From assembly GCF_001625695.1 (NCBI RefSeq), contig NZ_AUXY01000098.1, forward strand, positions 62,001 to 126,000: a DNA stretch of 64,000 nucleotides. The letters are read 5' to 3'. A model generated the notes under the pieces. The model did not search any database. It worked only from the letters and a program-made list of their open reading frames with translations, and had not been told where the DNA came from. This document shows, piece by piece, positions 7,336-16,222 of the stretch. Origin of the DNA: Pseudoalteromonas luteoviolacea H33-S (GTDB lineage Bacteria > Pseudomonadota > Gammaproteobacteria > Enterobacterales > Alteromonadaceae). Every line of letters begins with the position of its first letter. The stretch's first letter is position 1. A program made the position numbers and the translations under genes.

Positions 7336-8395
7336 GTTAATTAAATCTTGGTATCAGGATAAATTTTCGGATCCCGATTCAGTTACGTTGCTATTAATGC
7401 TCGTTTTTACAGCGACAATGCTGTATTTCTTTGGTTCATTTGTTATTCCAGTGCTTGTCGCCCTAGTTATCGCATATTTGCTTGATTGGCCTGTCACTAG
7501 GTTACAAAAGTTAATGCCTAGTCGACTTATGGCGACAAATTTGGTGATGTTAGGCTTTATTGGCATTGTGCTGGCTCTGTTGCTTGTGATAGTTCCTGTT
7601 TTGTGGTCTCAAGCGAGCAATTTAGTGCAAGAAGCACCGAGCATGATTGAAAAGGGTCGAGATTACTTGTTGCACCTTCCTGAAGACTACCCAAATTTGG
7701 TCTCAGTACAGCAAGTACAAAACATTGTGGCTGGGGTTGAGAGCAAAGTACTTGCTTTAGGTGAGCTCATTGTTTCTGTATCCCTAACGTCGATTAAGGA
7801 TTTAGTGGCTTGGTTAATTTACTTGATCCTTGTGCCTTTGTTAGTATTTTTTATGCTTAAAGACAAAGTGTCTCTAACTACAGGCATCAAACAACTTATT
7901 CCAAAAGATAGGAAGTTAATTACACAAGTATGGGAAGAGATGGACCACCAAATAATGAATTATATTCGTGGCAAAGTCATTGAAATTGTAATTGTCGGTG
8001 GAACCAGTTTTGTGGCTTTTGCAGTTTTAGACTTACGATATGCTGCTTTACTTGGTACCTTAGTTGGCCTGTCCGTTTTGATCCCATTTATTGGTGCTGC
8101 ATTGGTTACAATCCCCGTAGCAGCGGTGGCATTATTTCAATTTGGGGTAGCGCCAGAGTTTTGGACCATTCTAATTGTATACAGCATTATCCAAGCACTG
8201 GATGGTAACTTATTAGTGCCTCTTCTGTTTTCAGAAGCCGTTGATCTCAACCCTGTTTATATTATTGTCGCAGTGCTTTTTTTCGGAGGTCTATGGGGGT
8301 TTTGGGGAGTTTTCTTCGCTATCCCTTTAGCATCTCTAGTCAAAGCGCTAGGTAATGCTTGGTCGACTAACCATAGGCGAGCACAAACAAGTTAG
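7328..8395 (+). CDS. perM: AI-2E/PerM-family (UPF0118) membrane permease
   Basis: A polytopic inner-membrane protein of the AI-2E family exporter/permease group, 355 residues, close in size to E. coli PerM. Seven or eight hydrophobic segments are visible, including the paired N-terminal segments (residues about 15-60), one near 150-170, and the conserved C-terminal part (GLSVLIPFIGAALVTIPV, NLLVPLLFSEAVDLNPVYIIVAVLFFGGLWGFWGVFFAIPLASL). The start at 7328 has GAGGTG ten bases upstream and overlaps the upstream TusA-like gene by eight bases, so the two are translationally coupled. The substrate is unknown. The linkage to bepA/yfgD is also found in E. coli. Confidence 0.9.
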   Translation: MFELIKSWYQDKFSDPDSVTLLLMLVFTATMLYFFGSFVIPVLVALVIAYLLDWPVTRLQKLMPSRLMATNLVMLGFIGIVLALLLVIVPVLWSQASNLVQEAPSMIEKGRDYLLHLPEDYPNLVSVQQVQNIVAGVESKVLALGELIVSVSLTSIKDLVAWLIYLILVPLLVFFMLKDKVSLTTGIKQLIPKDRKLITQVWEEMDHQIMNYIRGKVIEIVIVGGTSFVAFAVLDLRYAALLGTLVGLSVLIPFIGAALVTIPVAAVALFQFGVAPEFWTILIVYSIIQALDGNLLVPLLFSEAVDLNPVYIIVAVLFFGGLWGFWGVFFAIPLASLVKALGNAWSTNHRRAQTS

Positions 8396-8414
8396 AATGA
8401 AATGGATACTAGAG

Positions 8415-8440
8415 AAGGGAGCTTTTAGCTCCCTTTTTTC
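8415..8440 (+). terminator. Rho-independent terminator of the TusA-like/perM pair
   Basis: A 9-bp stem AAGGGAGCT / AGCTCCCTT has a three-base loop and is followed by a T tract, 20 bases after the perM stop. Confidence 0.9.
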
Positions 8441-8543
8441 ATTTTTGCTCTTAATTGACAAACAATAAGAAATCTAAGTTAACTCTCAGTCGCTTTTTGT
8501 GTAAAATGGAATATGTTAGTTCATAAAGTTATAAGTGGTATTA

Positions 8544-10592
8544 ATGATCCCCTCGACCCATACTGAGTTTTATCTAGATGCAAATGCTACAACGCCAGTT
8601 TTAACACCTATTTTAAAAAGTGTTATTGACGCGATGACAGATAATTTTGGTAATCCTTCAAGCGCACATACCACAGGGTTATTAGCTAAGGATCTTCTTG
8701 AGCAAACCCGAATTAAGGGAAAAGGTATCTTAGGAACGAAAGAGGGGGAGTTACTCTTTACTTCAGGAGCAACGGAGGGTATTCAAACTGCTGTCGTTTC
8801 GTCAATTAGTCATCATATGCGAACTGCAAATAGCACAATTGATAAACCCATATTGATGTATGGCGCTACGGAGCATAAAGCGGTACCAAATACATTAAAG
8901 CATTGGAATGAGACTTTAGGTTTACATGCTGATCTAGTTGAAATTCCAGTGGATAAAAATGGAAAGCTTGACCATACATTCATTGCACGACACGTGTCGC
9001 AAGCAGTCATGATTTGCACAATGGCAGTGAACAACGAAACAGGTGTAATGCAAGACTTGTTAAAGCTAGAAGAAGTGATCCGTAAAAATAACTCAGATGT
9101 TTCTTGGTTAGTGGATTGTGTTCAGGCGCTAGGTAAAATAAGCATTAATATGGATGCTATCTCCATTGACTACGCTCCGTTTTCTGGCCATAAACTTTAC
9201 GCTCCTAAAGGAATAGGCTTTTTGTATGTTAGAAGCGGTCAACCATATGTCCCTTTTATTGCCGGTGGGGGCCAAGAATCGGGCATGAGATCAGGTACGG
9301 AGAACTTACCTGGGATTGCGGGTTTAAATAAGCTCTTTTCATTACTCATAGAGAAAAAAGGTGTTTTTTATTCAATCAGCCAACTTGAACTACATCGACA
9401 AATGCTCATAGAGGCTCTACAAGACACTTTTCCTGGCGTCTCTTTACACGCTAAGTGCGAGGATTCGGTACCTACTACAATCAACTTTTCGCTAGACCAT
9501 TATACATCTAAGGAAATAATAGACTTATTTGATGCAGCAGGGATCAGGGTAAGTGGTGGCTCCGCTTGTAGTTCGGGAGTTTCAAGTAGTTTTGTGCTCG
9601 AAGCGATGGGGCTTGATGAGTGGCAGTGTAATAATGCAATAAGACTGTCATTTGGTCCTGCAGATACCACAGAGTTTATTAAGAGCGCATGCGATGCAAT
9701 TCGCTCAATAAAACCACTGTTATCAATAAATCCAATAAAGGGGGATTTGGCAAAGCATTCGTCATTTAGTTGGCATGGCGTAACTCAATTAGCATATCAA
9801 AATGAAACAAGCTGGGTGTTTGTTTCACAAAATAGAGAAGCTATAATTATTAATCCCATTGGCCAACTTATTCCCAAGCTAAAGCGCATATTCGGTGAAT
9901 ATGGTATTTGTATAAAAGCATGTATTATTAATAATTTAAATAAAAATACTAAAACGTTGATACAGAATATTACGTCAACTTTTGGCCAATCAGTGCACAT
10001 TTATCATGATGGAGGTCATTTGTCTCCAGAGGTACTTTTATCTGGTGAGCAATGGGAAGTTAGAGCGGTAGCTTCGAAGCAGGGTAGTTTGGGTTATTTG
10101 TACATTGAGTGTAGGGTAGATTTATCAGTAATAATTTCATGCTCAGAAGAAGCACCAACTTCATTTGATAGTGAAGCTGGTAAAACAGTGGTGATCTCTA
10201 AAAACAGCATTGGGTTTTACAGTAAAGAAAAGAGTAATACGCAAAACTCTATCTCAGCGAATATCAACAATAACGTAGAGCTTCAAGATGGTCTTGCTGC
10301 AATAAACTGGATTCAAACGCATGATGCGGTGGTACTAGATGTTCGAGAGTGGGCAGAGCATAAAGCTTCATCGCATCTATTAAGTAAAATATCTCAAGAA
10401 TGCGCTGCGAAGGTGATTAATATACCAGCTAGTCGACTAGTTAACGCAGTTTTTGATGGAACACTTTCGCCAGGTACTTCTTACCTGTTATTGTGTCGTA
10501 GTGGTAAACGTTCTAAACAGCAGATTAAAATGATGCGGTCGCTAGGTTTTACCAGTCTTGCAAATTTAACAAAAGGCTTGGTGCTGCTCTGA
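8544..10592 (+). CDS. Fusion of cysteine desulfurase, degenerate middle domain and rhodanese
   Basis: The 682-residue protein has three parts. Residues 5-390 are a NifS/IscS-type PLP cysteine desulfurase with LDANATTP, SGATEG (72-77), the PLP-stacking His in TEHKAVPN (H111), the PLP Lys in SGHKLYAPKG (K217) and the catalytic Cys in SGGSACSSG (C342), so it should be active. Residues about 405-540 (TSWVFVSQNREAIIINP) resemble the start of a metallo-beta-lactamase fold, but the expected HxHxDH is replaced by NNLNKNT. Residues about 575-682 are a rhodanese domain (VVLDVREW, active loop CRSGKRS, C651). The ATG at 8544 is preferred to GTG at 8535. The protein probably passes persulfide from C342 to C651. 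The 3' end overlaps the terminator of the convergent lacI-type gene. Confidence 0.85.
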   Translation: MIPSTHTEFYLDANATTPVLTPILKSVIDAMTDNFGNPSSAHTTGLLAKDLLEQTRIKGKGILGTKEGELLFTSGATEGIQTAVVSSISHHMRTANSTIDKPILMYGATEHKAVPNTLKHWNETLGLHADLVEIPVDKNGKLDHTFIARHVSQAVMICTMAVNNETGVMQDLLKLEEVIRKNNSDVSWLVDCVQALGKISINMDAISIDYAPFSGHKLYAPKGIGFLYVRSGQPYVPFIAGGGQESGMRSGTENLPGIAGLNKLFSLLIEKKGVFYSISQLELHRQMLIEALQDTFPGVSLHAKCEDSVPTTINFSLDHYTSKEIIDLFDAAGIRVSGGSACSSGVSSSFVLEAMGLDEWQCNNAIRLSFGPADTTEFIKSACDAIRSIKPLLSINPIKGDLAKHSSFSWHGVTQLAYQNETSWVFVSQNREAIIINPIGQLIPKLKRIFGEYGICIKACIINNLNKNTKTLIQNITSTFGQSVHIYHDGGHLSPEVLLSGEQWEVRAVASKQGSLGYLYIECRVDLSVIISCSEEAPTSFDSEAGKTVVISKNSIGFYSKEKSNTQNSISANINNNVELQDGLAAINWIQTHDAVVLDVREWAEHKASSHLLSKISQECAAKVINIPASRLVNAVFDGTLSPGTSYLLLCRSGKRSKQQIKMMRSLGFTSLANLTKGLVLL

Positions 10593-10603
10593 GCACCAAG
10601 CCT
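10571..10603 (-). terminator. Terminator of the LacI-type regulator gene, overlapping the end of the desulfurase fusion
   Basis: A perfect 12-bp stem AGGCTTGGTGCT / AGCACCAAGCCT has a six-base loop. On the minus strand it is followed by TTTTGTTAAATTTG. The left arm is part of the coding sequence of the convergent gene. Confidence 0.8.
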
Positions 10604-10609
10604 AAAAGT

Positions 10610-11671
10610 TTACACAGGTGCAGGTCCAGTGCTTTCGCGAACCACAACGGAAGGTGTAAAGGTTGTGATGATGTCTTTATCTTGCTTTCTACTGCCTCTT
10701 GTTTTAGAAAACAATAACCGAGCCGCATGTTCTGAAATAACACTATTGGCTTGATGTGCAGTCGTTAACTTTGGCCAAGTTTGGCGAGAGAACGGTGAGT
10801 CCTCGAACCCTGAAATTGAAAGTTGTTCAGGAATGGCAATATTCATCAGTCGAGACGCAAAGAGCGCGCCAGCTGCAATTTCATCGTTACCACCTAAAAT
10901 AGCGGTAATCTTATAGGCATTATTATTCTTTAATAGTGCTTTTGCACCTTCAACACCAGACTCGAACGAATAGGTTCCCTCATAAATTAAATCTTCATTC
11001 AAAGTGAGGTCATGATCTTTAAGCGCTTGCTGATAGCCAGCTAAGCGTTCAGTAGTTGATTTGTGTTCGGCATCTCCACAAGCAAATGCAATGGTTTTAT
11101 GACCTAATTTAATTAGATGTTCGGTAATTTCATATGCCGCAGCATAATCGTCAACATAAATGCAGTTATTTGCCTTGTGCTCTTCAGTTTTACCTTCACA
11201 AGCTGCTGAAGCATGGCTTTGGCCAGAAAGTAGTCTTACGTAAGCAACGCCTAAGCTATCAAGCATATCAATAATGTCTTGCTGCTCAGAAAGTGGAGGA
11301 GTTAATACTAAGCCTGCAAGTCTTGAGCGCTGGATCATGGTAGCGATTTCCTTGTGCATATCCGGATCTTGAGCACAGCAAGGGTGGATAACCAGCTCGT
11401 AACCTTCTTCTTTACACCTAGATAGCACACCATTTTGCATATCAATGACATAATAGGCATTGGGGTTGTCATATACTAGGCCAATGGCAAAGGAAGAGGT
11501 ACCTGCCAAATTCCGTGCTGCAGTATTTGGTTGGTAATTTAGCTCTTCGACGGCTTGCATAACCAAATCGTAAGTTTTTTTTCTGACAGAAGGCTCTTTA
11601 TTTATGACCCTTGATACAGTTTTCATAGACACGCCTGCATGTTTTGCGACGTCGTTGATGGTTACTTTCAT
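10610..11671 (-). CDS. LacI-family transcriptional regulator, probable repressor of the pgi/receptor regulon
   Basis: A LacI/GalR-type regulator of 353 residues. The N-terminal helix-turn-helix and hinge are complete (TINDVAKHAGVSMKTVSRVINKEP, residues 3-26; hinge YQPNTAARNLAG). A periplasmic-binding-like effector domain follows (SFAIGLVYDN, GLVLTPPLSEQ, ILGGNDEIAAGALFA, ISGFEDSPFSRQTWPKLTTAHQ). The gene is divergent from pgi. Three identical palindromes TGACAGCGTTGTCA, of the LacI type with a central CG, lie before pgi and before the TonB-dependent receptor and are probably its operators. The effector is unknown; the context suggests a glucose-derived or other phosphosugar signal. Confidence 0.93.
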   Translation of the reverse strand: MKVTINDVAKHAGVSMKTVSRVINKEPSVRKKTYDLVMQAVEELNYQPNTAARNLAGTSSFAIGLVYDNPNAYYVIDMQNGVLSRCKEEGYELVIHPCCAQDPDMHKEIATMIQRSRLAGLVLTPPLSEQQDIIDMLDSLGVAYVRLLSGQSHASAACEGKTEEHKANNCIYVDDYAAAYEITEHLIKLGHKTIAFACGDAEHKSTTERLAGYQQALKDHDLTLNEDLIYEGTYSFESGVEGAKALLKNNNAYKITAILGGNDEIAAGALFASRLMNIAIPEQLSISGFEDSPFSRQTWPKLTTAHQANSVISEHAARLLFSKTRGSRKQDKDIITTFTPSVVVRESTGPAPV

Positions 11672-11944
11672 TTTTTTTCTTCTATATGAATAAGGCTAAG
11701 CTTTGGCCAAAAATTGAGTACTTTACTCTCAGAGCCCTTTAAATGCTGGCTTTTAATACAAAATAATATGGATCAGCATTACGTGTAAGGCAATATAGTA
11801 TATTTCAGCTTTTCATGAAACGATCAAATTTGTACGCTGCAGTTTTTTAACATTAACTGAATAACTTTAATTTATTTTATGATACCGGTGTCAAAAAATA
11901 AAAAATCAGTTATTATATGCAAAGTAAAATGAGGAACATGCAGT

Positions 11945-11973
11945 TTGACAGCGTTGTCATTTTAACTTATGGT
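11945..11973 (+). promoter_or_regulatory. Sigma-70 promoter of pgi
   Basis: A consensus -35 TTGACA (11945-11950), a 17-base spacer and TATGGT (11968-11973) lie about 65 bases before the pgi start. The LacI-type operator overlaps the -35 box, so binding should block RNA polymerase. Confidence 0.7.
11946..11959. promoter_or_regulatory. LacI-type operator, copy 1 (pgi)
   Basis: TGACAGCGTTGTCA is a near-perfect palindrome with the central CG usual for LacI-family sites. Identical copies occur at 16686-16699 and 17005-17018, and the regulator gene is adjacent. The rest of the 368-base gap between the regulator and pgi shows no gene. Confidence 0.8.
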
Positions 11974-12039
11974 TAACGCTCGAATATGTTTATGTGTGTA
12001 TTTATGTGTTTGCACACTATCATCGCTAGGGGAAAAATT

Positions 12040-13686
12040 ATGAATTGCCGTACAACATTACCAAGTTGGCAAGCATTATCATCAGCATCAGAACAATTAA
12101 AAGAACAGCATTTAAAGACCCTTTTTGAGACTGATAATGGACGCTTTGATAAATTTTCTCGTCAGATCCCAGGTGTTCTTTTTGACTTTTCGAAGCAGCT
12201 TATTGACAGTAGAGTATTTGAGCAGCTAATTACGCTTGCTAAAGAATCAGATATCGCGACGTGGCGTGATAAGATGTTTTCTGGAGAGAAAATAAATATC
12301 ACAGAAGACAGAGCTGTATTACATGTCGCCCTTAGAAACAGAGATGCTTCTGGGATTTATGTCGATGGTGTGAATGTGACCGAACAAGTTCAAGCAGAAC
12401 TTGAAAAAATCAAGGTTTTCACAGACAGAGTACGCAGTGGAGAATGGACTGGCTGCACAGGTAAAGCTGTAAAAGACATCGTTGCTATTGGCGTAGGTGG
12501 CTCGAACTTAGGTCCGCAAATGGTGACTGAAGCACTTGGCGCATATAGCGATGGTAATTTAAACGTTCATTACGTTTCTAATGTCGATGGTGTTCAACTT
12601 GGCGAGGTTTTGAAAAAAGTACACGCTGAAACCACCTTGTTTGTTATTTCGTCAAAGACGTTTACGACTTCTGAAACGATGAATAATGCACGCTCAGCTG
12701 TTGCTTGGTTCTTGGAAAGTGCCAATGATCAAAGTGCAGTTGCGAAGCATTTTGTAGCAGTGAGTACAAACCTTGAAAAAACCCGCGCATTTGGTATCGC
12801 AGATGAAAACGTATTTACAATGTGGGATTGGGTAGGCGGACGATTCTCTTTGTGGAGTGCTATAGGGTTACCAATTGCATTGTACCTTGGTTATGAAACG
12901 TTTGTAGAAGTACTTGAAGGTGCGTTTGAGGTTGATACGCATTTTAAAACAGCTGAGTTTGAAAATAACATACCGCTCATCATGGCTCTTTTGAGTGTAT
13001 GGAATTCAAGCTTCTTAGGATATACATCTCAAGCCATTTTGCCATACGATCAGGCGTTGCACATGCTGCCGGCTTATTTGCAACAAGGTGAAATGGAAAG
13101 TAATGGCAAACATGTCACATTTGACGGTCAGACTGTACCGTATACGACTGTGCCAATTATTTGGGGTATGACAGGTATTAATGGTCAGCATGCATTTTAT
13201 CAATGCTTGCACCAAGGTAATGTTATTGTGCCAGCTGATTTTATTGCTTCAGTAGAACCGCAAATAGCTCTGGGTAAACATCATGACGTGCTGTTGTCTA
13301 ACTTCTTTGCACAGACAGAAGCATTGATGGCTGGTGTAAATGAACAGCAAATTCGTGAAGATTTAGCTGCAAAAGGTAAGTCTGATAGCGAGATCGAAAA
13401 GCTGGTTGCGCATAAAATACATCAAGGCAATCGCCCTACAACATCAATGATCCTAGACAAAGTGGATGCAAAAGCTGTAGGTAGACTGATTGCGCTTTAT
13501 GAGCATAAGATTTTCTGTCAGGGCATTATCTTGAATGTATGTTCATTCGACCAATGGGGTGTTGAGTTGGGTAAAGGCTTAGCAAGTAACATTGAAGCAG
13601 AACTGACGCAAGAAAACATATGTCACGAGCATGATAGCTCTACGTCTGGGCTAATTGCTTATTACAAGCAAAAACGAAACAAATAA
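12040..13686 (+). CDS. pgi: Glucose-6-phosphate isomerase
   Basis: Interconverts glucose 6-phosphate and fructose 6-phosphate. The 548-residue product is nearly the length of E. coli Pgi (549). Signatures are AIGVGGSNLGPQMVTEAL, VISSKTFTTSETMNNA, WDWVGGRFSLWSAIGLPIAL, GQHAFYQCLHQG and the C-terminal FDQWGVELGKGLA. The ATG at 12040 is chosen because AGGGGA lies six bases upstream; an in-frame ATG at 11986 would add 18 hydrophobic residues not found in the family. It is preceded by a consensus promoter with an overlapping LacI-type operator, so it is probably under the divergent regulator. zwf-pgl follows after a structured 315-base gap. Confidence 0.97.
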   Translation: MNCRTTLPSWQALSSASEQLKEQHLKTLFETDNGRFDKFSRQIPGVLFDFSKQLIDSRVFEQLITLAKESDIATWRDKMFSGEKINITEDRAVLHVALRNRDASGIYVDGVNVTEQVQAELEKIKVFTDRVRSGEWTGCTGKAVKDIVAIGVGGSNLGPQMVTEALGAYSDGNLNVHYVSNVDGVQLGEVLKKVHAETTLFVISSKTFTTSETMNNARSAVAWFLESANDQSAVAKHFVAVSTNLEKTRAFGIADENVFTMWDWVGGRFSLWSAIGLPIALYLGYETFVEVLEGAFEVDTHFKTAEFENNIPLIMALLSVWNSSFLGYTSQAILPYDQALHMLPAYLQQGEMESNGKHVTFDGQTVPYTTVPIIWGMTGINGQHAFYQCLHQGNVIVPADFIASVEPQIALGKHHDVLLSNFFAQTEALMAGVNEQQIREDLAAKGKSDSEIEKLVAHKIHQGNRPTTSMILDKVDAKAVGRLIALYEHKIFCQGIILNVCSFDQWGVELGKGLASNIEAELTQENICHEHDSSTSGLIAYYKQKRNK

Positions 13687-13688
13687 AA

Positions 13689-13707
13689 TCGTAGCACTTG
13701 GCTACGA
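13689..13707. repeat. Hairpin just after pgi
   Basis: A 7-bp stem TCGTAGC / GCTACGA with a five-base loop starts two bases after the pgi stop. No T tract follows, so it is not a classical terminator; it may protect the mRNA 3' end. Confidence 0.45.
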
Positions 13708-13744
13708 CAGTAAAGAATACCTTTGAACGGGTAGCGCTGGAGTA

Positions 13745-13788
13745 CTTAGGGCCTGTATTTTTGTGAGAGGAATTACAGAGCCCCTAAG
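13745..13788. repeat. Imperfect inverted repeat in the pgi-zwf gap
   Basis: The arms CTTAGGGCCTGTA (13745-13757) and TACAGAGCCCCTAAG (13774-13788) pair with small internal mismatches around a 16-base loop. The 315-base gap holds no gene. The zwf promoter and any leader structure should lie here. Confidence 0.45.
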
Positions 13789-14001
13789 ACTCATTTTAAA
13801 AGACTACTAAAAGAATAAATATGCAATTGCTACTAGGTAGGCTTCACCTGAATCCTAAGCAAGATTGTGGTCTGAGAACGAATTCAAACCTATAAATGAA
13901 GTTGTGTTTGGCATGTTTACCTAAAACACCAAACGGTTTTGATTGTAGCGCGTGTTCTCTACAGAGTAATTACCGCGCACCTAACCTTGTGAGAAATAAT
14001 T

Positions 14002-15474
14002 ATGCTTAATCCTTTTGATATCGTAATTTTTGGTGGGGGTGGCGATTTAGCGTTAAGAAAATTGTTGCCTGCTATGTATCGTGCATATCAAGAAGGCAAT
14101 CTGCCTGAAGGTAGCCGCATTCTACCTACCGTTCGAGAAGAAAGTAAAAAAAATGAATACGTAGAGAACGCTGGCAAAGCACTCCAGGAGCATTTAGGAA
14201 AGGGCGAATATAACCAAGCCGACTGGAATGCGTTTTCTCAGTATTTGGTTCCTGTTGTGGTAAATGTTACAGCAGCTGATGATAATTGGGACTTACTTCG
14301 AGATATTTTAGAGCAAGATGACTCTAGTAAATCTCGCGTTTTTTACCTCTCTCTTCCTCCTGCAGTTTATGGCACATGCTGTGAATTATTATCTAAGAAA
14401 TCTTTGATCAGTGAAAACTCTCGAGTTGTTGTTGAAAAGCCTATTGGCTATTGCGGTGAATCAGCTGAAGAAATCAATGCCAAAATCGCAGAGTACTTTG
14501 AAGAAGATCAAATTTTCCGTATAGATCACTATTTAGGTAAAGAAACAGTACAAAACCTTATGGCGCTGAGATTTTCAAATGTTCTTTTTGAAAATTTATG
14601 GGATGCAAAGACCATTGATAATATTCAAATCAGTATTTCTGAAACCGTAGGTTTGGAGAGCAGAGCTGGTTTTTACGATAAAGCGGGTGCGCTGCGAGAT
14701 ATGGTACAAAACCATCTCCTCCAGCTATTGTGTCTTGTCGCTATGGAATCGCCTCATAAACTCAATGCAAATCGAATCAGAAATGAAAAGCTGAAAGTGT
14801 TAGAAGCTTTGCGTCCACTTACAGATGAGTTAGTAGACGACAATGTTGTTCGAGGACAGTATGTACCTGGTGATTTGAACGGGAGTTTAGTACCTGGTTA
14901 TTTGGAAGAGCTAGGTGAAGGTTCAAGCACTACGGAAACGTTTGTTGCAATTCGCGCTCACATCGATAATTGGCGCTGGTCAGGTGTACCTTTCTATTTA
15001 AGAACTGGTAAACGTATGAAGCAACGTTGTGCCGAAATCGTCGTAGAGTATAAACCAGTTTCTCATAATGTGTATGATGATACTGTTGGTCCAATTTTGC
15101 CAAATCGTTTAATTATAAGGCTTCAACCAGAAGAAAGTATCCAACTGACTCTAATGTCAAAGAGATTAGATAATTTGGAGATGCAACTTGAACCAGTCAC
15201 ACTTAACATTGAACTGAGTGAAAAGTACAGTAATGGTTTCCACTCAGATGCTTATAAGCGTTTGATGCTAGATGCTGCAGCGAATAATCCATCATTATTC
15301 ATTCACCGTGATGAAGTAAGACAAGCTTGGAAATGGATTGACCCAATCATTGCTCGTTGGCAAGAGAAGGGCACGCCTGCATTATACAGAGCGGGCTCCT
15401 GGGGACCAGAATCGGCGGATGAGTTGTTAGAAGAAAAAGGTCACGCTTGGTTTAATGTTGGAGAGAAAAATTAA
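14002..15474 (+). CDS. zwf: Glucose-6-phosphate 1-dehydrogenase
   Basis: Oxidises glucose 6-phosphate to 6-phosphogluconolactone with NADP+, opening the oxidative pentose-phosphate and Entner-Doudoroff routes. The 490-residue product matches E. coli Zwf in length. The N-terminal Rossmann motif reads FGGGGDLALRKLLPA (residues 10-24), with GGGGDLA where many orthologues have GASGDLA. The active-site block RIDHYLGKETVQN is present, as are the substrate-binding regions VPFYLRTGKRM and FHSDAYKRLMLDA. It overlaps pgl by one base (TAATG), so the two are translationally coupled. No edd or eda gene follows, unlike many related loci. Confidence 0.97.
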   Translation: MLNPFDIVIFGGGGDLALRKLLPAMYRAYQEGNLPEGSRILPTVREESKKNEYVENAGKALQEHLGKGEYNQADWNAFSQYLVPVVVNVTAADDNWDLLRDILEQDDSSKSRVFYLSLPPAVYGTCCELLSKKSLISENSRVVVEKPIGYCGESAEEINAKIAEYFEEDQIFRIDHYLGKETVQNLMALRFSNVLFENLWDAKTIDNIQISISETVGLESRAGFYDKAGALRDMVQNHLLQLLCLVAMESPHKLNANRIRNEKLKVLEALRPLTDELVDDNVVRGQYVPGDLNGSLVPGYLEELGEGSSTTETFVAIRAHIDNWRWSGVPFYLRTGKRMKQRCAEIVVEYKPVSHNVYDDTVGPILPNRLIIRLQPEESIQLTLMSKRLDNLEMQLEPVTLNIELSEKYSNGFHSDAYKRLMLDAAANNPSLFIHRDEVRQAWKWIDPIIARWQEKGTPALYRAGSWGPESADELLEEKGHAWFNVGEKN

Positions 15475-16184
15475 TGGCAATCTTAAACGAAAAGTTCTTT
15501 GATTCTAAAGACGAGATGACAGAGCACTTAGCCACGGTATTAGAAAATACGTTGAGTCAAGCAATTGAAACTGACGCCGCGGCAAGCATCTTGGTATCTG
15601 GTGGTTCGTCACCTGCACCTGCTTATAAGCGACTTTCAGGTTTGGATTTGGATTGGAGTAAAGTCACCGTTGCTATGGTTGATGAGCGCTGGGTTGCACC
15701 AAGCCATGAAAAGTCAAATGAGGCTTTTATAAAGTCGACATTGTTACAAGACAAAGCATTGAGTGCACCTTTTGTAACGATGAAAAATGAGCTACAGTCT
15801 GCGATTGCAGGTCAAAGTGAAGTTGAAGCTCGTTATCAGTCTTTAAAACAGCCATTTGATGTAACCATTTTAGGCATGGGTCCAGATGGGCATACTGCAT
15901 CGCTTTTTCCACATGCTGATGGTTTAGAAGATGCACTTAAGACAGAACAGCTTGTTTGTGCAATTAATGCAAAAGAGAGTGAAGTGACGGGTAGTATTAC
16001 TGAGCGTATGAGCTTATCGCTAGCTGGTATTGCGAACACTCAGCATGCCATTTTGTTGATAAGTGGTGAAGCGAAGCGCGCTATTTACGAACAAGCAAAA
16101 GAGCAGGGCTCTGAATTAGATATCCCACTTAGAGCTGTATTGGGACTACCTGAACTAAAGCTAAGTGTTTTTTGGTGTCCTTAA
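15474..16184 (+). CDS. pgl: 6-phosphogluconolactonase
   Basis: Hydrolyses 6-phosphogluconolactone to 6-phosphogluconate, the step after Zwf. The 236-residue product is of the DevB/SOL type, with SILVSGGSSPAPAYKRLS (phosphate-binding loop), VAMVDERWV, TILGMGPDGHTASLFPHADGL and the C-terminal PLRAVLGLP. The start codon shares its A with the zwf stop codon, which implies coupled translation and equal amounts of both enzymes. A terminator ends the unit. Confidence 0.96.
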   Translation: MAILNEKFFDSKDEMTEHLATVLENTLSQAIETDAAASILVSGGSSPAPAYKRLSGLDLDWSKVTVAMVDERWVAPSHEKSNEAFIKSTLLQDKALSAPFVTMKNELQSAIAGQSEVEARYQSLKQPFDVTILGMGPDGHTASLFPHADGLEDALKTEQLVCAINAKESEVTGSITERMSLSLAGIANTQHAILLISGEAKRAIYEQAKEQGSELDIPLRAVLGLPELKLSVFWCP

Positions 16185-16196
16185 TTCTTTTTATTG

Positions 16197-16222
16197 AAAA
16201 ACGCGTGCTTAGCGCGTTTTTC
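16197..16222 (+). terminator. Rho-independent terminator of zwf-pgl
   Basis: A 9-bp stem AAAAACGCG / CGCGTTTTT with a seven-base loop TGCTTAG begins 13 bases after the pgl stop. Confidence 0.88.
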
